From NCBI RefSeq assembly GCF_029168945.1, contig NC_083605.1, positions 41,367,280-41,431,279 of the forward strand: a stretch of DNA of 64,000 nt. The letters are read 5' to 3'. The notes under the pieces were generated by a model. The model did not search any database. It saw only the letters and a program-made list of their open reading frames with translations, and was not told the DNA's origin. Within the stretch, counting starts at the first letter, position 1. Each line of letters opens with the position of its first letter. Below are positions 33,785 through 46,142 of the stretch, in pieces. The DNA is from Cannabis sativa. Lineage: Eukaryota > Streptophyta > Magnoliopsida > Rosales > Cannabaceae. The position numbers and the translations under genes are program-made.

Positions 33785-35760
33785 ACAGTTACACTTTCAC
33801 AAGTGTTTAATAACTATTTTCTATCAATGGATTCAAACTGTATGTCAATATGAATATGAGTTTAGTATTCTGTGACCGGGAACCACTTGCACTATTCTAA
33901 GAACTCTTTGACGTAACTAAACCTAAGTCATAAAAAGACACAACCATATTTTCTAAATCTATGGTATTTGTATCTTGTTCATAGTGGTTTTGACAAGATC
34001 AATCTCTGCAAAGAGTTAATATGCCAATATCCATTGAAAGTAGTTCATCTCATTTGCAGATGGATGTACATTCAGGGGTGGATATGAGTTTTTCATTGTA
34101 TTCTTAAAACGAACACTCTAGCTTTTACATTATGCAAAAGAAATTTGAAATGTTTGAAAAATTTCATGAATTTCTAGCAATGGTAAAAAACCATTACGGT
34201 AAGTGGTTAAAGATCTTGCGAACTGATACGGGTGGAGAAATAGTTAGTATATATGCAGTTCAGAGATCATTAATGATTTTGAATTATATCCAAACTTACC
34301 TCCTCAGAAATTCAATTTTCAAATTGATGATTAGTTACTAGTCGTTACCTAAGTCCTTCTAAGGTAATACCCTAGTGAAAGGAAAATTTCAGAATGATGT
34401 AGTGGTTGTGTAATTAGTGCAAACCATTACTAGATTCATGGATGACCTAATCGAAATCTTAAGAAAAGCTAGAACTGTTAACCATGGTTTGCATGTTTGT
34501 TAGCTATTCTAAGTGATTAGGGGTGGACCATCCCATAGTCATTAGATAAGAAAGTGTTTGTTTAAACAAATACCATTTTTCTAAGAAAATGACTAAGTCT
34601 GAAAATAAAGTAGCAAATAAAGGAGATATTTTTTTCTTGATTCCATAAGTGTTCTATTCGATACAAGCTGATCCCACTGCCTCTGTTGTCTTGACACAAC
34701 CGAAGAGGTCAATACCATTTAGTTTTCTTAGACATAATTCACGCTACCTTGTCGAAGTGGGAGGGTTTCTAGGAACTCACCTTCTTATGACCTGGAAGAC
34801 ACTAGTGATTAAAATCCATTGTGAGTTTAAGCAAGTAATGGATAGTCAAGATAAGAAATTAAGAAGAAAAGCCAAGAGAACTATGGTTTAATCCATTCAC
34901 ATGGAGTAACCTAAATTTTTCTATTACAAGGACATAAAAGGAAACTTTTGTTTGTAAGTCTATTCAATGGACTTAACAAAACTTCCTGTTCCTAGTATTA
35001 TAGGTTTCAGTTTATCTAAACCTATGGCTTGTGGTCTACCTGGTAATTACTTAGTTAATGCTAGTAACTTACTTTAGTAAGATGCTGAAGCATTTTCTTT
35101 CTAATGGCAATCTGTAGAAGCTTCTCGACTTCTAGGCATAGATTTTATTTATCTAAGGAAAAGTCTCAACTATTCCAGAAAAGATAAAGCCATGAAAGAA
35201 TTTCTTATATCAACAGTGAGAGGTTTCAGATATGCTTTAGTATGCCTTAGACCAGACACCTGTTGTTGAGTGGGAGTAATGAGTAGGTATCAGATTAATC
35301 CAGGAGAGGAACATTGGAAGAAAATCAAGTAAATCTTAAGATTAAGAAGAGAAACTATATGTTAGTCGATAAAGGTGTGTTTCAAACTCTTAGACTACAC
35401 CGCATCAGATTTTGAGACTTGCCTTTGTGCTACAAAATCTGCTAATAAGATGGTGATTACTGTGGGGGTGGAGTAGTGATTTTGGAAAAGTGTAAAAACC
35501 TATCTGAAGTCTCTAGGTCCACCAGAGAGAGACTGACTGTTGAAGTTGCAGGAAAGGTACTTATTCAGTCTAAGGAAAGTTCTATACATTTGTGACACCG
35601 TTCCAACTTGTCTTAACTAATTGTGTTATTTCTTGATAACCAAAAACTAGTTGTCAAAAGTATAGAATCCAGTATCCTAAGAGTGTAGACATATAGAGAG
35701 GAATTTCACATTATCAAGGAGTTTGTGATTAAGGAAGAGTAATGGTGGAGAAAAGGTTGG
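33785..35760 (+). pseudogene. Copia pol remnant of A
   Basis: The 69-codon frame at 34132-34341 is the clearest integrase piece in the window: K-F-E-M-F-E-K-F-H-E-F then W-L-K-I-L-R-T-D-T-G-G-E, ending at the family-wide TAG (34339-34341). The PGTPQQNG segment is missing. Further pieces are Q-P-K-R-S-I-P-F in 34649-34891 and an RNase H end near 35230-35350 (Y-A-L-V-C-L-R-P-D; N-P-G-E-E-H-W, off-frame). Inactive. Confidence 0.8.
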
Positions 35761-35769
35761 GTTTAATAC

Positions 35770-37660
35770 TGTTGGAAATTTATTTTACCAGGATCTTAGA
35801 TCTACTCACAAGTATGTTTATTAACATCCTAAATATGAACTTTGTAAACCATAAATTAAACACATATAAAGTTCAAGAAACCTTACATTGGGTGCAGCGG
35901 AATAATATGACTCCTTCCGTTCAGATATCTAGCCCTTGATTCCTTTCTGTAGCAGAGCATTATCAATATCTGAACCTGGATCTCTTTCTCTGAATCTTTG
36001 ATGCTGAATCTCCTTTGCTGATGATCTTTCTTCACGATCTTCCTCACTATGATTGAGGTATTGCTTGATGTGTGTGGGCACTACTCTAATCACTAAGGAT
36101 TTCGAAATATTGAAGAAAGAAGAAAGAAGAAGTGGTAGCTAAAGATAGGGAGAGAGAGAGGCTCAGTTTTTCTAAATCAGAAGTCTGAAGAAAAGTGTAA
36201 TTTTTCTGAAGCCTTCACTATCTATTTATAGCATTCCACTAGGGTTAGATTTGAATTAATGGCATTAAAATAATGAAAAAATCAACTTAAAATATTACAA
36301 TAGGTGGCCGGCCATGCCTTAGTGGATTCGGCCTTGGGTTTTGCAATTTTGCAATTTTAACACCTTTTGTATCTGATTTTCTCAAAAATGCCAATTTCCT
36401 AATTCAACCATTTAAATGCCAATTCTAACTATTTAATAACTATAAATAATTATTAAATAATATTGTCATTTATCATATTTATTAATTGAACCATACAAAG
36501 TATCATAATTAATAAATACGCCCCTATAAACTCTTTCTTTACAATTTCGCCCTTACTTAGTGAAAATTTCATAAATAGACATAGTCTAATTTGTGAATTA
36601 TAATTGATTAATCAAAACCAATTACATGAGTCTTACAAGCAATATTATCTCAACTAGTGGGGGGACCATGGGTCTATATAACCGAGCTTCCAATAAGTAG
36701 ATCAAGAATTTATTACTAAAATTCACTAACTTATTAATTCTTCGTTGAATCCACGCATAGAACTTAGAATTGCACTCTCAGTATATAGAATGCTCTATAT
36801 GTTCCACCATATAGACACATCATTAGTTATCCATTGTTATAATCCTAATGTGATCAATTATCCTCTATATGAATGATCTACACAGTAAAGGGATTAAATT
36901 ACCGTAACACCCTACTATGTATTTTATCCTTAAAACACTTGACCCCGTATAAATGATATTTCCGCTTATGTGAAATGAGATCTCCACCATTTATTTTCGT
37001 TTGGTCAAGCTCAAAGGAGATCATCCTTTGCTTACTATTCGCCAAATAGAAGCTATCGATTCCATGTTTATGCTAGCGCTCCCACTCAATTGCACTATCG
37101 TCTTCCCAAATAGTATGTATCACCGTGACCTAAAAGCAGGCTTAACTAAAAATTCAAGGAACACGAATAGCCTTTCAAGATTGAGCCTAAACATAACAGG
37201 ATTAAGATCATTTGATCTAGGATCAACTAGGCGATATTGACTTGAATAGATTTTACGGTAAGTTTAATTAAATCTAAGTCAAAGTTCAATATCGGTCCCT
37301 TCCGATGCATACTCCATGCATCCAACCTGAGCTTTACTTTAACCAATGTTCTGGAAAGAACATAGCACTTCTCCAAATGCAAGTAAACTCTGTTGTAGAT
37401 TATCATATCTGTAAAACCCTGTGTCTGATAAATCTAGGAAACTTTATTCACATAGTCATGTTTACTTTCCAATGTGTTGACGGCACAATAAACAGGATCA
37501 AGTATGTGAAAAGGGTTTCAGATGAATTTATACATTATGTACATATAATCATGAAATAAATTATGTGAACCATGCAACATTAAATGTTATTTCTGATCTA
37601 TATTAATAAGTAAATCTGATTATATTGAAATGAGTTTTATTTAGGGCATAAAACCCAACA
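35770..37660 (-). repeat. 3' LTR of B (left in window)
   Basis: 1891 bp, reading TGTTGGGTTTTATGCCC on the minus strand from 37660. The TATA box equivalent is at 36223-36230. ORFs 37001-37240 and 37305-37559 are repeats of LTR shadows. Confidence 0.95.
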
Positions 37661-37675
37661 AACTCCCACTTGCAC
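37661..37675 (-). other. Polypurine tract of B
   Basis: On the minus strand this reads GTGCAAGTGGGAGTT, identical to E1 and F, and abuts the 3' LTR. Confidence 0.7.
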
Positions 37676-39830
37676 TAATGTAAAACAAAAAGTGCGTTTC
37701 AAATAATCTCAACACCTTGATATACAAATCAAGTGCAGTAGTAGTAAACTCCTCGTAATAGGATCTAAAAGGTTGAATTAAACACAACCTTTTCTCCACC
37801 ATTACTCTTCGTTTAATCACAAAATCATTGATAATGTGAATTCCTCTCTATATGTCTACTCTCTTGGGATACTGGATTCTATATCTTTGGCAACTACTTT
37901 TGGTTAATCAGGAAATTAACACTAGTAGTTTAAGGCAATTTGGAATGATGCCAAAAATGTATAGAAATTTCCTTAGACTGAATAAGTACCTTTCCTGCAA
38001 CCTTAACATTCAGTCCCTCTCTGGTAGACCTAGAGACTTCAGATAGGTTTTTACACTTCTCAAAAATCACTATTCCACCCTTAGAGTAACCACCATCTTA
38101 TTAGAAAGATTTACTAGCACAAAGGCAAATTTTGAAATCTGATATGGTGTAGTCTAAGAGTTTTAAACACACCCTTATAGACTAACATATAGTTCCTCTT
38201 CTTTATCTTAAGATTTACTTGATTGTCTTCCAATGTTCTTCTCCTGGATTAATCTGATACCTACTCATTACTCCCACTCAATAGCAGGTGTCTGGTCTAA
38301 GGTATGCAAAAGCATATCTAAGACCTCTCACTGTTGATATAAGAAATTCTTTTATGGCTTTATCTTTTCTGGAATAGTTAAGACTTTTCCTTAGATAAAT
38401 AAAATCTATAACTAAGAAGTTGTGAAGCTTCTATAGATTGCCATTAGAAAGAAATTGCTTCAGCATCTTACTAAAGTAAGTTGCTTGCATTAGAGTAAGT
38501 AATTACCAGGTATACCACAAGCCATATGTTTAGATAAACTCAAACCTATAATACTAGGAACAGGAAGTTTTGTTAAGTCCATTGAATGGACTTATTAACT
38601 AAAATTTCCTTTTATGTCCTTGTAATAGAAAACTTTAGGTTATTCCATGTGAATGGATTAAACCATAGTTCTATTGGCTTTCTTCTTAGTTTCTTATCTT
38701 GACAATCCATTACTTGTTTAAACTCACAATGGATTTTAATCACTAGTGTCTCCCAAGTCATACGAAGGTGAGTTCCTAGAAACTCTCCCACTACGACGAG
38801 GTACCGTGAATTATGTCGAAGAAAACTAAATGGTATTAACCTCTTCGGTTGTGACAAGACAATAGAGGCAGTGGGATCATCATAAGATGATAGAACACTT
38901 TTGGAATCAAGAAAAATATCTCCTTTATTTTCTACTTGTTTTCAGACTTAGTCATTATCTTAGAAAAGTAGTATTTGTTTGAACAAACACTTTCTTATCT
39001 ATTGACAATGGGATGGTCCACCCCTAATCACTTAGAATAGCTAACAAAACATGGTTAACAGTTCTAGCTTTTCTTAAGATTTTGATTAGGTCATCCATGA
39101 ATCTAGTAATGATTTACATTAAGTATACAACCATTACATCATTTTGAAATTGTATTACCATAGAAGGAATTAGGCAACGACTAGTAACTAATCATCAATA
39201 TGCAAATCGAAATTTCTGGGGAGGTAAGTTTGGATATAATTCAAAAATCAAATTTAATGATCTTTGAACTGCATATCTACTAACTATTTCTCCACCCCTA
39301 TCAGTTCGCAAGATCTTTAACCACTTACCTTAATGGTTTTAACCATTGCTAGAAATTAATGAAATTTTAAACATTTAAAATTTCTTTACTTAAGGTATAA
39401 TCTAGAGTTATTTTTTTAAGGATACAACGAAAAACTCATATCCACCCCTGAATGTTCATCCATCTGCAAATGAGATGAACTTACTTTCACTGGATATAGG
39501 CATATTAACTCTTTGCAGAGATTGATCTTGTCAAATCCACTATGAACAAGATACAAATGCCATAGATAAAAAAAATGGTAGAGTCTTTTGATGATATAGG
39601 TTTAGTTACACTAAAGAGTTCTTAGAATAGTGCAAGTGGGTCCTGGTCACAGAATACCTAACTCATATTCCATACAGTTTTAATCCATTAATAGAAGATG
39701 GATATGAAACACTTGAGAAAGTGTAACTGTATTGTATCTGGAATTAGAAATATAAGAAAATTTCTATTTGGAATCTAAAATTAAAGTCAAAGACTTAAAT
39801 TTATACCAAATATAATGAGTAATTCTTTCT
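37676..39830 (-). pseudogene. Copia pol remnant of B
   Basis: Same decayed pieces as E1 and F on the minus strand: an RNase H end near 38220-38345, the Q-P-K-R frame 38612-38857, and an integrase core near 39170-39490. The shared stop is at 39181-39183 (CTA on plus). Stops and frameshifts throughout. Confidence 0.75.
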
Positions 39831-40830
39831 TGGACCACCACTACTAATACAAACTCTAAGTCAGATTTGCCCATACAAGTAGGAGATTTCTAAGATTGAG
39901 GATTTATATCAATTGGGAATAGAATTTCGGGATTATAATCATATGCGTCATTTAATTTCTTAAGAGAAAATATTGAATGACATGAAATGATTTATAGACC
40001 ATTCATCCAATGATATGTTTTGAAGCTAATTCGAAATGAATAAGCTAAGAGGAATTAGGATAATTTCGTTTATAAATAAGAATCCAACGATGCTTCGATT
40101 AGCGAAACACAAAGTAATCTTATTTATACAATCTTCTTGTTTCATATCGTAAAAATACTAGTCTAAGGTGTCATCAATTGATGAACAGCTAGATGTCGCA
40201 TATACAATATTTATCTCTCGAGATCTAACACTATTATGTATGTCTAATGGTGAAAATCCATTATGGATTTATCTCATTAGAAAAACAAACATGTTAGACC
40301 AACAATGAAGATTCGAAATTAAACTACAACTTAATAACAGAAAATAACATGGTTCAATATAAATTCATACACAATTCAAAAATTATAAGCATATAGCAAG
40401 TAGGAATGACAAGTGAAAATACTAAAACATACAATCCTAAATAATTTCCAAGGTTTTTCAACAAACTGATACAGTGTCCCATTTAGGCGAGAGTCAAAGC
40501 ATCATCCATTGAATAGAGTTGTCAGCTCATCTAAAATGATAACCATTCTAGCAACCTTTTATTCGATCAAGATTGGAATTCAGCGTTGTCCCGTTTAGGC
40601 GAGAGTCAAGGCAATTCTATCTTATGAGCTTCCACCATTGTTTCATAATTTGCAAGTCAAGTATGGTCGCCATCATTAGGGTGATCTATACCATACAAAA
40701 CACTTACAAACTACTTATCATGCGAGGTTAAACGGTGCGAAATTGCTAATGAACGTTCCTCCATTAGGGAGGATTACTCACTAAAACAAACACGGTGTAA
40801 AACCCACAATGGAGATCGAATGTCTTAATA
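39831..40830 (-). other. Conserved non-coding block of B
   Basis: Reverse complement of the E1 block 24490-25500. The GACTCTCGCCTAAACGGGAC motif is exact once (40590-40609) and nearly so once more near 40478. No ORF. Confidence 0.6.
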
Positions 40831-42455
40831 ATAATCAAGCTCATTATTTAAAGTGAGTTGTATTTTCTTTGACTCTCTTTATTTATTCTATTTATTTTAA
40901 ATATATATTTATTTAATTAAAATTTCCATCTTAGAATGAAAAATTCCAAATATAAATTTTAATTTAATATTTATAAATTTTACTTAGATGGATATGAAAA
41001 TAACATGAATTATTTCCATCTTAGTAATAATTTCCAATAAATATTTAGAAAAATATTCAATTTAAGTTGTTACAAAATTAATATAAATTAATTTACAACT
41101 CAAATTTAATTTTCTATAAATATATATTGCATTTTGAAAAATTAAAGTATTTAAGAATACAATTTTCGAAAAATGCATGTTAAAATAAAAAATAAATCCT
41201 AGAAAAATTATTCTAATTTAATGTTGGCCCAAAATTAATTAATAAAATTAATTTACAACAAAAAAATATAATTTTCCTATTTATTTAAATGTATAAGAAA
41301 AATTTCAAATATTTAAGTATGATGATGAAAATCAACTTAAATATTAATTTTTTGACTAATTAATTCAATTTCTAATAATATACTTTAATTCAATTTATTT
41401 TAAATTAATCAATAAATGAAAAAATCATTGATTTAAGTTGATCCAAGAATTAATTTACAACTTAATCTATTTTTCAAGATAAAATTCGAAATTCTAGCAT
41501 TTAAGAAATGAAATTTCGAAATTTGATTAATAAAATAAAGAAAAAATATATTTTGAAAATTATTTAAATTTAGTTGAAAAAATAAATTTCAACTAAAAAT
41601 AATTTTCTATTTAATTAAATGTCATGAAAAAGAAATATTTAAGTATGATGATAAAAATCAACTTAGATATTTAATTTTCAAATTAATTAAATGTATTAAA
41701 TTCAAGAAATAAATAATTAAGTGTAGAGAAGGCTTAATTATTAATTTCTAGTTTAATACTAGGAAAAATATACTTAAAATAAATTGTACCAAAATTAATT
41801 ATTTAAATAATTAATTTCACAATTTATAATATTTTCCTATTTAATATTAGAAATAATAAGTAGTCTAGAAATAACTATCTAGAAAATATCTTATTTGACT
41901 AAGTATCTTTTCCACAAAATTTGAAAAAATATCTAATTTAAGTTGCATTAGAAAAAATCTAGAACTTAAATATTTTCAAATTTAAATTTAATTAAATATC
42001 AAAAATTAAGTTGTAACCACTTAATTTGAAAATATTCCATTTTAAGTTAATATTCGAAAAGATATTAACCTAAAAAATATCTAAAATATTCCATTTTAAG
42101 TTAATATTCGAAAAGATATGAACTTAAAAAATATCTAAAGAATCTTAATAACCAATGCCTAAAATTCCTCAACTTAATTTTGAAATTTGAAATTCAAAAG
42201 ATATTCAGATTTAAGTTGGTTAGTTGTAGATAACTAAATATCAACTTAAATAAGAATATTTAATGAAAAATTTAAATTAAGTTCCAGAAAGAATCTAGTA
42301 GGTTATAATTCTATATTTAATTAAATACAAGAAAATACATATAGTTTAGCTTAGAATAAAAAAATTCTTTAAACTATAATTTTCTTAAATTAATTTCAAA
42401 ATAAATGAAATTAATTATGTTGCTAATCAATTTTATTAGGTTAAACTAGTGTAAT
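40831..42455 (-). other. AT-rich internal region of B, part 1
   Basis: Very AT-rich, homologous to F 58930-60580. It ends at GTAAT, the TSD of solo LTR S. A local duplication near 42035-42120 repeats about 60 bp (aatattccattttaagttaatattcg twice). No gene seen. Confidence 0.75.
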
Positions 42456-42868
42456 TGTAACACCCTAACTAATTTAGGCGTATTACGTGATTTTTAAACG
42501 TACTGTGCAGCTCGTTGCTAATCAACGAGGTTTATGGAAAAACGTGATTAATTAAAATTTTGCTTTTTCATTAAACTTATAAACCATTTTACCAAAAAGT
42601 CTCGGGATCCCGATTTATAAAAATATTTACAAACGTTTTTACTATTCAACTTTTACATCAAAATAAGGTCATCTAACGACCGTTACAAAAATCTCAGCCC
42701 TGCTGTCCCGAGGATCGTACGCTCCAGGCCTAACCGCCCCGACATGTACAACCCCATAAGCTCGCTCACGGTCCATCAGCAACTGCCTTGCCTTTACCTA
42801 CACATGAACGTAAACTGTGAGTCGACAGACTCAGTAAGAAAAGCATACTAATATCATACATAAAACTG

Positions 42869-42961
42869 ACTGCCGTGTCCAACACGATACTGAGTCCCGC
42901 TACTGCCATGTCCAACATGGTACTGAGCACTACTGCCATGTCCAACATGGTACTGAGTTTT
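42869..42961 (-). repeat. Three tandem 30-33-bp units with CCATG...CATGG hairpin
   Basis: Units start at 42869, 42902 and 42932 (actgccrtgtccaacaygrtactgag). Two have a perfect CCATG/CATGG stem with loop TCCAA. The first has CGTG/CACG in its place, again complementary. Confidence 0.75.
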
Positions 42962-43480
42962 GAACGTTCAGGGGACGGTACTATTGACAAGTATCCTCCT
43001 GATCGGTCGAACCGGTCATACTCCGCCGCCGGTCATACTCCAGCTCGTACCGACGGATAGGTCAATAAGACCGAACCACCAACCAGTTGTCACTGATCGG
43101 CCGAACCTGGTCATACTCCGGCCGTCGGTCATACTCCACTGTACCGACGTGACAGGGTTGGGTGGTTCGAAGCCTAAATACATATCTAATGTAAACTAAC
43201 AGGCTTCCTACATGCACGCTAAACATGTAATCTACATATGCATACTGTTATACTAATCTTACCTGGATTCCGATTTCAGGTGTGCCGGTCAACCTGACTG
43301 GAACTGAAGCTGAACGGCGGACATCGGCTCCTAAACCATAAAAATCACAACGCTATAAGTGACACGCTAAATCACTTCCCGGACTAAAACTTGAAACTAA
43401 AAGTTTCCCTATCGATAAAAAGCATGGCAATACCCCTAAAAACCCAAAAACGAGGAAAACTAGGGTTCTGAAAAATCCCC

Positions 43481-43572
43481 AACCGGAAGACCGGTTGCCC
43501 AACCGGAATTCCGGTTCTGGAAAAATTTGAACCCCCATCCGGAATTCCGGATGCTCAACCGGAATTCCAGTT
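43481..43572 (-). repeat. Cluster of perfect palindromes around CCGGAATTCCGG
   Basis: AACCGG/CCGGTT (43481-43496), AACCGGAATTCCGGTT (43501-43516), CATCCGGAATTCCGGATG (43536-43553, 18 bp) and AACCGGAATTCCAGTT (43557-43572, one mismatch). The outer bases differ between copies but remain complementary. Confidence 0.85.
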
Positions 43573-44704
43573 CCTCGCAGGCAGCAACCAAAAATTCACA
43601 TATCTTGACCAATTCGAACCCAATTGATCCCAAACTTTCCAGACCTGCTCTATAGGTCCCAAATGACCATTCCAAGGCCTCAAACCTACCCAGAAACCTC
43701 ACAAGCAAAAATCACCATTGAAGCTCAAGCTTTGAGTTCCAAACTCAAGCTTGAGCAAAACCAACAAAACAAGCAATCCACTAGCTTAATTCAACATAAC
43801 TAAGCATAAAATAATCTCTGCAAACTAACAAGAACATCCAGCAACATCACAGAATATAATCACAACATTTTCCTTCAAAAATCATACTTTTTCACATAAA
43901 AACTAAGAGCTTGAACAATCCTATCAAACAAGCATTCAAACAACTCAATCATCATCAAAATAATCATGCTTTGAACCCTAGAAAAATAACAAAATCACAG
44001 CAGCAACAAATATTAAAAACTCATGCATGCATCATCATTTTTCACATAGTTTTTCAAGAAATTAAAGGAGAAAGGGTTAGAATCACCTACCACAATCAAG
44101 AGCTCACAATTAGGATGAATTTAGCTTAGAGGAATGAAGAAAACAAAACCCAGCTTTGCACCCCAAAGTTCCCAGCCGAAAGTGAGGAAAAGAGAGAGAG
44201 TTTTTCTTTTGAAACTTTTCTATTTTTTTCTAAGTGTTGGAAAAGAAGGGAAAAAGGATTTTTCAAGCATATATTAACCTTTTATTAAATCCATTTCAGC
44301 CAAAAGATTATTTAAAAAAATAAACATTAATCCATTTATTAAATCATATAAGACAAAACATCATTGGGGCAAAAAGACCATTTTGCCCCTCCATACTAAA
44401 ACCACATAATAATCACTAAAGGGGGTATTTTTGGGACATTCTAAATTCCCGGCCATTCCCGACATTCCCAATGTCTAAAACCCGTCCCCAAAATACTAAC
44501 ATACTAAGTTGTGATTTCTACTGAGCCAAACGCCGAGTTCCAAAATACCGGACACCGGAAATGCGAAATATAAAATCCGATGACATAATTATGCATATCT
44601 GAATTCCATAAATAACAATGATAAATTATTTAAATAGCTATAAATAATTTCCTGATTAATCATAAATAACTGCTAATTTCCAAATTAACTAAGCGGGCTT
44701 TACA

Positions 44705-46120
44705 GTAATTAACCTAGTACAGTTGTTCAAATCAGGAAAATGGGCCTTCACAATTGGGGTGGTTCATGTGAGGGGGTGCTGGGTTCAGTATGTCGTACCC
44801 ACTTCTATGGCTCCCAACTCTCACACAAGGCCCAAAAGAGAGGAATTTAACCTTAATAAGAACAACTGTTATTAATTGCATAAGCCCAATAACTAAATGG
44901 GCCTAAATAAATTCTATCAAGAACTATGATAATTTATTTTAGCAACAACAACCTATATGCATCTATAATCAAATTAAACACATAGGCTCACATAGGCACA
45001 CTTTGGATGGGTCCTATCATGTTGCTAGGTCATACACAGATGAAAGAAGATTGTAAATATACCTGTTACAAATTATTAACTTGACCAAGGGAGCCATCAG
45101 ATCATTAGATCTGGCAAAAAATAACCATGGCTATTTACAATCAAGTAATAATAGGTTTTGAAAACTTACACATAAGCTATAACACATATTCCTGCAACAA
45201 GGTTAGCTGGATAGTTGGATGTAGGATTTATTTAATTTTAAATTAAATATTTAATTTTGAAAATAATTAATTAAATAATAAAAAAAAATTCCGAAAATTT
45301 AAAAAAAAATTGAAAAATTCGAAATTTTTAAAAAATTTAAATTTAAAATTAAACCTACAATTTTTGAAAAATTAGGTTTCAACCAACCTAAATATCATTT
45401 CAAAAATTTGCTAACTACTTTTAAATTTTAAATGTTATTTTATAAATAAAAATTAAATAAAAAATTAGAAAAGATAAATAAATATCTTTTTCAAATTTTA
45501 AATGTAATTTAAATAAATAAAATAACAAAATTTAAAAAATTAGCAAAATATCTTGTATCATTTAAAAATTACATGATTATAAATATCTTATTTTTAAATT
45601 TAAAATAAGATAAGATATAATCAAATTTTAAAAATAAGATAGATTTTTAAGCAAGAAGATAGATAATATCTTGAATTAAATTTAAAAAATATTAAATTAA
45701 TTCAAAAAGATTATTAGAATTGAATTAGGAATAGTAATAGTATAAATACAAAACTATACCAAAAATCGGAAGTTAATTCCATGAAAAAGCATGAAAAATC
45801 GAAGAAAAACAAAAAAATTGTGAACTGTACGGACAGATTTGCGAGCGTAGGAAAATTTCAGCACAGCCCGATTTTTTCAAATCTTCAAAAATTCATAACT
45901 AATTCAAATAAAATCGAAATTGAGTTCTGTAAAACGCTAACTTGCTTAATTTTTCCCATACTATCCAATAAAAATAATTTCAGAAACAAAATCGCAATTA
46001 TTTTTCACGGAAATTTACAAACATCAATCAATCATCAAATAACACTCAATACAACATGATACCATCCAAAGAACATACAAACAATTATTTTAAAGTCCAA
46101 ATTTCTTGCAAGTAAATCAA
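44705..46120 (-). other. AT-rich internal region of B, part 2
   Basis: Continues the B sequence after S. It holds the conserved GC-richer island (about 44740-44850) and the PBS-proximal segment homologous to F 61650-62030. The frame at 45781-46059 is a shadow shared with F. Confidence 0.75.
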
Positions 46121-46127
46121 TTACCAT

Positions 46128-46140
46128 GGCTCTGATACCA
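46128..46140 (-). other. Primer-binding site of B
   Basis: Minus strand TGGTATCAGAGCC, two bases from the LTR. It is the canonical initiator tRNA-Met form, unlike the TGGCC form in A, D, E1 and F. Confidence 0.85.
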
Positions 46141-46142
46141 GT

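Larger units (their letters stand above)
42456..44704 (-). mobile_element. Gypsy-type solo LTR S
   Basis: On the minus strand it runs TGTAAAGCCC ... GGGTGTTACA, 2249 bp, with perfect TSD GTAAT (42451-42455 and 44705-44709). No internal sequence or second LTR is present, so it is a solo LTR left by recombination. F carries the unoccupied site (actagtgtaattaacctag, about 60570-60590), fixing both ends. It shares with G0 and G the 3' block (42778-42841) and a hairpin (43723-43756). All ORFs here (42766-44129) are shadows. Confidence 0.93.

Noticed and set aside
37305..37559. 84-codon ORF repeated at 47672, 55414 and 63594
   Set aside because: It falls in LTR copies that are near-identical as DNA, so its repetition is not evidence of protein conservation.
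37852..38046. 64-codon ORF repeated at 55962-56156
   Set aside because: It is antisense to the pol remnant of B and F and shares no features with a known protein; its recurrence follows from copy identity.
42766..44129. Several ORFs of 61-82 codons in S
   Set aside because: They lie in tandem repeats and palindromes of a solo LTR, overlap on both strands and show only repeat-derived residue patterns.
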